64,000 nt of DNA from Tanypteryx hageni (Eukaryota > Arthropoda > Insecta > Odonata > Petaluridae): assembly GCA_028673005.1 (NCBI GenBank), contig CM054117.1, positions 31,592,561-31,656,560 on the forward strand, read 5' to 3'. Position numbers and translations under genes: made by a program. Position 1 is the first letter of the stretch. The number at the start of each line of letters is the position of its first letter. This document shows, one piece after another, positions 39,959 through 46,300 of this stretch. The notes beneath the pieces were generated by a model that searched no databases, was not told where the DNA came from, and was given only the letters and a program-made list of their open reading frames with translations.

Positions 39959-40016
<58 letters not shown>

Positions 40017-40331
40017 CAACTTACGGAAAAGGAAAGGTAAAATGAATATATGGATGTCAACAAGGTGTTGGGATGAGGAAACCCAGTGAGCACTCACCAA
40101 TCAGACGACTTCAGGTTGGCGAGGCCCCGGGGATGTCGAAGCGACACACGTAAAATAACACAAAAACACAGAAACATCACAAACGTAAAGCTTTCGGAAC
40201 TACTCCTTCTTCAGCTACAGAGAGAGTTATTTTACGTGTGTTGCTTCGACATCCCCGGGGCCTCGCCAACCTGAAGTCGTCTGATTGGTGAGTGCTCACT
40301 GGGTTTCCTCATCCCAACACCTTGTTGACAT

Positions 40332-40388
<57 letters not shown>

Positions 40389-43300
40389 TTATAACAATAC
40401 ATGTTTGCTGCTTAGTTATTCCAATCAAGTGCAAATAAATTTCTTAAATAGCATTCAAGAATTAATTTTTGTCATTTTCTCTTTCATGGTTCATTCCTTC
40501 AGAGCCAAGAGTTCTTCGAATAGAAACAAAACAAGTGCCGAGACCAAGCCAAGCAGAGGTGGTCCAAAGTGATGGTGAGTGAACATGCAGTTCATAATTA
40601 AACTTCTCAGAAATTATGGAGCTGTCTTTGTTTTTGTCTACTTTTTCCCGATGTCTCATTATTCCTGTTTGAATTAAATGTTCTATTGTCATCCTTGTGT
40701 CATTGTTATGTGTATAGGTGTTAAATTGTGTTGTCCCAACTATGAAAGAAATTACAAAATTTTGTGGTATTTCTTGTCCCTGTGTGTATAAAAAAACCAA
40801 TCATTCATTTAATTATTGTCATGCATGAATTTGTTTATAAAAATGCAAGTGCATGCATATTAAAATAATTATATATGTTGTATATAAACATAAATAGTCA
40901 TGCATGCACTGAGTGCACCTGTGGCCTAGGTGTGAGAAAACTTGAGTAGCTTTTGCAAGATGATTTTTGTCTTGGCATGATAAATTGCATATTTAAGCAT
41001 TGCATGCTTTGCTGTTGATACAGTTTCTGAGTTTCCTGACCCTCACATGGAGAGATCCCAGTCTGCTAGATTCCCTAAAGAGACAGGTGAGCCAATATTC
41101 TATTCCTTTTGCTTTATACATATGCATTTTCATTACCTACATAACTGGTTATTTTGTATACTTTCTAGCAGTTTCATCATTTCATGGTTGTTATAATTCT
41201 TAATGTTGCACTGGTATATCTTCCTTATAAAGAAATATGGGGCCTCAGTTAGCAATTTCAGAATATATCTGTGATTCTTGTTCTAGATACTTGGCAAGTA
41301 ACCATAAGACTTGAAACATTTAAACAGCATGTCGAGCTTGCAGGAATTCGTAGTGTATAGCATGAAATAAAAATTTATAAATACACCTGAAACAGCTTGA
41401 CTGAAAAAAGTAATTTTGCTACGTCTGGAGAATATATTTCTCTTGTTTGGCATTTCCCTTGTAACTTGTAAACATTATTATTTCATTTGATCAATTTATA
41501 AAATATTTTGATAAGAAATTTTTTAAACTGACTGGAAATCATATTTTAATAGCTATAGTTCAGTGTTTATGAAAATTCTATCACAAAATTTTCATATTGG
41601 TGGTATGCATCTAAACATGTTAAATTTCCTTGTCACAATTTATAATTATTAAATTTTGGGAAAAGCAAGTCAGAGTATAAAGTGTGATACTTAATGAAAG
41701 AAAATGTAAAAGCCTGCAACTTACTTGGTTACTCATGTAAGGCTTTTCAATGTACCTATAATATTTATATCATAAACACCTGTAGTGATAAATTTTTTAA
41801 TTAGTCGTATACACATATAATGGAAATATCTTGAAAGTAAATAAATATTTGTCTGCTTTGTATTACAAGTTTGCAATGAAGTTATCCTTTTATTTGTGTG
41901 AATGAACACCTATATAAAGTATCTATAACATGAATTAAATTTATATCACAAATGCTATGACATTTTATTATAAAAATTACAAAAGCTTTGGCTGTATTTC
42001 ACTGTGATGACTCAGTCATTCTATTATGCTCCCAGTCTTTTGCATTAACTGGATGATAAACATGCTTAGATAGAGTCTATTTTAAATTTGCTATGGCCAC
42101 TGTTAACCATTCTAAGGACTGTATTGCAGCAGGCTATTGAAATCACTACGTTTAACTTTGAAAACTAGAGATTTAATTGTTTTTTCGAAAACTTTTGCAA
42201 GATTTGCATCATGATACATCACTTGTGCAACTCAAGCAGGAAATTCTATCATTATGCTTGGGTGGAATAAATTTGCGTCCAGGAAACTTAAAATAGCCTC
42301 TTAATATATGGCCTTAGATTTGCAATAACATTGCCTCTTGTATTGTTGTCGCCTTTAAGGAAGTTTGTTTGCAATTGCTGTTGTCTTGTGTATCGCATGA
42401 TTTAATTTGTGTAAACGCTTCTTCACTTGCCTGTGTTTATACTCCTTGCATGACGATTCATTATGTGGTGATGACACCATTGCGAGTCATAGGTGTTGTT
42501 CCTGAAGAAAAAATTATGAGTCATTTCCGTCGCTCGTGGTCTCTGGGCAGGGATAAGCTCAAACGTAGAGGTGAGTATGCTTTGTGCAAAGTACTCAATA
42601 ATGCTGTAGTTTAATTTGGATAGGCATCAGGAGCTCTAGCTTAAGCTTTCTATCACAGCTTTCAAGTTGATACGAAATTAGACAACATTTCATTAGGATT
42701 ATTTGGAAATGTTGTGACTTTTCTTGAGTATTGTATGCAAGGCAGTTGAATGAAAGCTAAGCAGATCCCTTTTTTCTTGTCATTATTAGTACACATTTGC
42801 TGTATGTAGTATTTTATTCTTAGTATGTCTATTTTCCATAGTAGTATTTTATTCTTAGTTGGAAATGTTTTTTTTCCTGTTTGTATTATCAGTTATCCTG
42901 AAAACTATCATTTGTCAATTTTGAATCTTCATAAGGTTTCAAAAGCATTATTTTTTAAAATTTCAATATATTTGGTAAAGACTGTTTGAGGATTTTTAGA
43001 GAAATGTTTCTTTCTAAATCTGATATAAAAAATGTCAAATTGAGGCAGTATATCACCTTAAAGCAATCAAGAACTGTAAATATTGTTTTTCTTTTAAAAA
43101 TCTTTCCATTCTATTTTTATTTTAATTGGATTCATTTTTGCAATTATTTCTTTAAAATGGTTGCAGTATGCATATCAAAGAAACAAATGCCATATACCCA
43201 AGTATCTTGTTTTATTAGAATTGAAAGCACATCTGTTGTTTAAATATTATTATCATATAAATGAGGTTGATCAAAATTTATCTTAAATGTTTTTGTTGAC

Positions 43301-46300
43301 TTTCACTATTATATTTATTAAGATCGATTGAATTATGATAAAAAATCACTTTGAAATTGTAATCTATGTAAAAATAGTTGATGATGTCACCATAACTTCT
43401 TATTCTCTATTCGTTGATTATCTTTAATTATGTATCTCTATCCACTCCATTAAAATAATGTTTCTACAGGTGACACATCTGTTCGTCATGTAACCTTCGC
43501 CGTTGATTCTTTGGGTGGTGAAGTAAGCAGCAGGAAAATTAATCTTGAAATGTCAGGACAAATTTGCTCAAGCGATAGGGATGATGTGGATGGAATAAAT
43601 GCCGTAGTTCAGTTATGTGTGGCTCGAATTGCTCAATTGCGACAAGGAACTTATCCACATCTGATGGTCAGAAGCTATCAAGGAGATGCGCTCCCATATT
43701 ACTTAAATGCACATATCGTCCAGAGTTATGGCTGCAGACTACCTCTCTTAAGTCTGATTGAAGCTCAATAAATGTCAAGATTTGAATCTTTTAAAGAAGT
43801 CACCAAAGCGTATGAACTTTGTATAAACAAAAAAGAGCTTATATATTTTCATGTTTCCCAAACCAATGTGATTGTAATTTTGAGTTTATAGAAAGAAATT
43901 TATAGACTATTTGTGATAAAGAGTTATTGCTCAATTATGTTCCTATATAATATCTGTTTTTGATAATTGCATCTAGGTGTTAAGGATTATTTGCTCAATG
44001 TTATCTGATTTTTCTTGAACATCGAGAGTAATAGAAGAATACATATCCAAACTGCATGTCTGTATTAACAGCTGAGGAATTTAATGTAATTGGACTGGTG
44101 GTGTTACTTTTGATGCTTTTGTTTATTATTTGTATTTCTTATTTAATAACATAACATATAATCTAACATTATACTTAGCTGAAAATAGCTTGTCTTGAAA
44201 TTGGTGCTTGATAGTTTTAAATGTATTCACCTTTTCATAACTCAATTGTTAGAAATTATTTATGATGATTACATTGTACTTAAGAAGCTATCCATTAAGA
44301 AACCTACCCTAAGTTTAGATTGATATGTGATGTCAATTTATATCGTTTTGCATTTTATTTCTCTGTTAGTGTTGTTTTTATCTTAATAATTGCTCAAGAA
44401 ATAGTATTTCTTCTGGATACATCCCCTTTTTTATCCAAATTCTCTACATAATCTCTGCAACTTGTTCTCTTGTATTTGTTTCATCTATCTGTGAATTTTG
44501 TCTCTAATTCCTACAAAATTAGTAAAAATTAAAGCTCTTATAACATTATTTTTAGAAAACCTCTTTCCTGTTGTCTAACCAATAAATGAATTTTCTCAAA
44601 GAAATACATTCTTACTGAGCCCCTTTAAGATATGTGGTAATAGTACTAACATTATGAAAAATTATTAAAATTATGAAATGATTTTTATGATCCATTGTAA
44701 ATATTTCTTTTTAAGATGGTTTCATAAAGGTATTGGAATTTGTTAGTTTTTTATCTGAATTGTTCATTTCAGTTTGTGTTGCATATAATTTAAAATGTTT
44801 TCGTCATTTAAAATGTTGATGTTACTATTTCTGCATTTGTTTTAGAATGTATTTCTATTTTATTTCAGGAGAGAACACGCTAAATGGGGACGATCCAGAT
44901 ACCCATCAGAGTACATTCTCACACAGCAGCAAAGAAGTAAGTACAACAAAATATAAATGCCTATTTTTCAGAAAAAAATGTATTTTGGTTCACCAAAGCA
45001 TTTAGGAAGGGTCACGTTGTGTTTCATTCTAGCCATGGTTAAGTTCGTATCTGGTAACATTTAAATATAATATTATGGCATGATAACAGTTAAACACAAT
45101 TTTTAAGATAAACTTAATTTGTGAAAATAATTAGAGATTATCTAAAAAATAAATAATTGCTTCAAAAATTGTGTAGCTAAATGTCTCCTGCATGTGCTTG
45201 GCAGTTTGTTAACTAGGCTGTTAGAATGCGCCATACATTGTACACCCAATAGGACTTATTTAAACTTAAGTGCAAGATGAAATTTTAATGATACATACAC
45301 TCAACTACTCCATTTCCTTCTGCAACTATTTTTGCCTCGTACATAACCATGTTGATCGATACAGCAATATTTTCTGTTCTAGTATCCATTTTTTTACTCT
45401 CTCTAGTAGTGGCCATTAAGGACCAAGCTTATAAAGACTTTCTCTTTTCCTTCCGGTTTCTCCATTCACAGATCATTTTTTCTGTGGAACGTGGATTGAT
45501 ATGCACATTTTTAATACAAAGCAGGCATCATCAGTGATGATTCATCAATAGTAGGTTCTAAATGTTTTGGCTGTCGAAAAAACATAGTTTCAGTTTTGAT
45601 TTCTGTCATGCTGGGAGCTCGATCATTCTTCCTCATGCTACTGAGTTGAAAATTTCATGCTAGGAATGCATTAGTCATTGTAATCAGGACCGGTCCTAGA
45701 CAGTTGGTGGCCCTGGACAAATTCATTTTTGACAGCCCTCTTTAACATTATTAATTATTAAATATTGTGAGAAATACCTTAATTGATACAAATAAAAAGG
45801 CAATAATTAGATGAAAAGTTTCATTTCAAAAGATAGTGAATTCATTTTAATGTTTGAAATTTATTGTATCTCATAACAAACTTCTATCAATTAAAAGTTT
45901 ATTTTTCTTACTTCATGAATTGCAAAATCTGGGATTAAAGTCAAATAACCGAGCGATGATGCTACAGAATTTTTGGTACTTAGGTATTAATGATATTACC
46001 CTTGTGCAGCACCCCAAGAGGTGAGATATGGAACTACAAGGCATTGAAAGTGGCGAGATGTGAAACTACTTGGAGGGAACGTCTACACGTCCATTCCAAA
46101 TACATAGCATGTATATTCAAACTACGTATTGCTAACATTGAAACTTCAACTCAAAAGGAGAATTAGTATACATTACTTTCTGGGCACCCAATCTCTGCTG
46201 GCGTGGAGGGTGACACTGTTTTAGAAAGGATGCCGTAGGCATCCAACACTGGTTCAATCTCCATTCAAAGAAATGTACGGCCTACCGCCAAAAGCTCTAT

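Larger units (their letters stand above)
40575..43469 (+). other. hts: Tail introns of hts, no mobile element seen
   Basis: Introns 40575-41023, 41087-42492 and 42571-43469 contrast with neighbouring introns in lacking transposon debris. They separate the optional tail exons. Confidence 0.65.

Noticed and set aside
40189..40225. Confident hammerhead ribozyme call
   Set aside because: Only the core bases match; stem II has an unpaired base and stems I and III could not be built by eye.
39782..40572. Open frames with long Tyr-Ile runs
   Set aside because: They are translations of (AT)n microsatellites and foldback arms.
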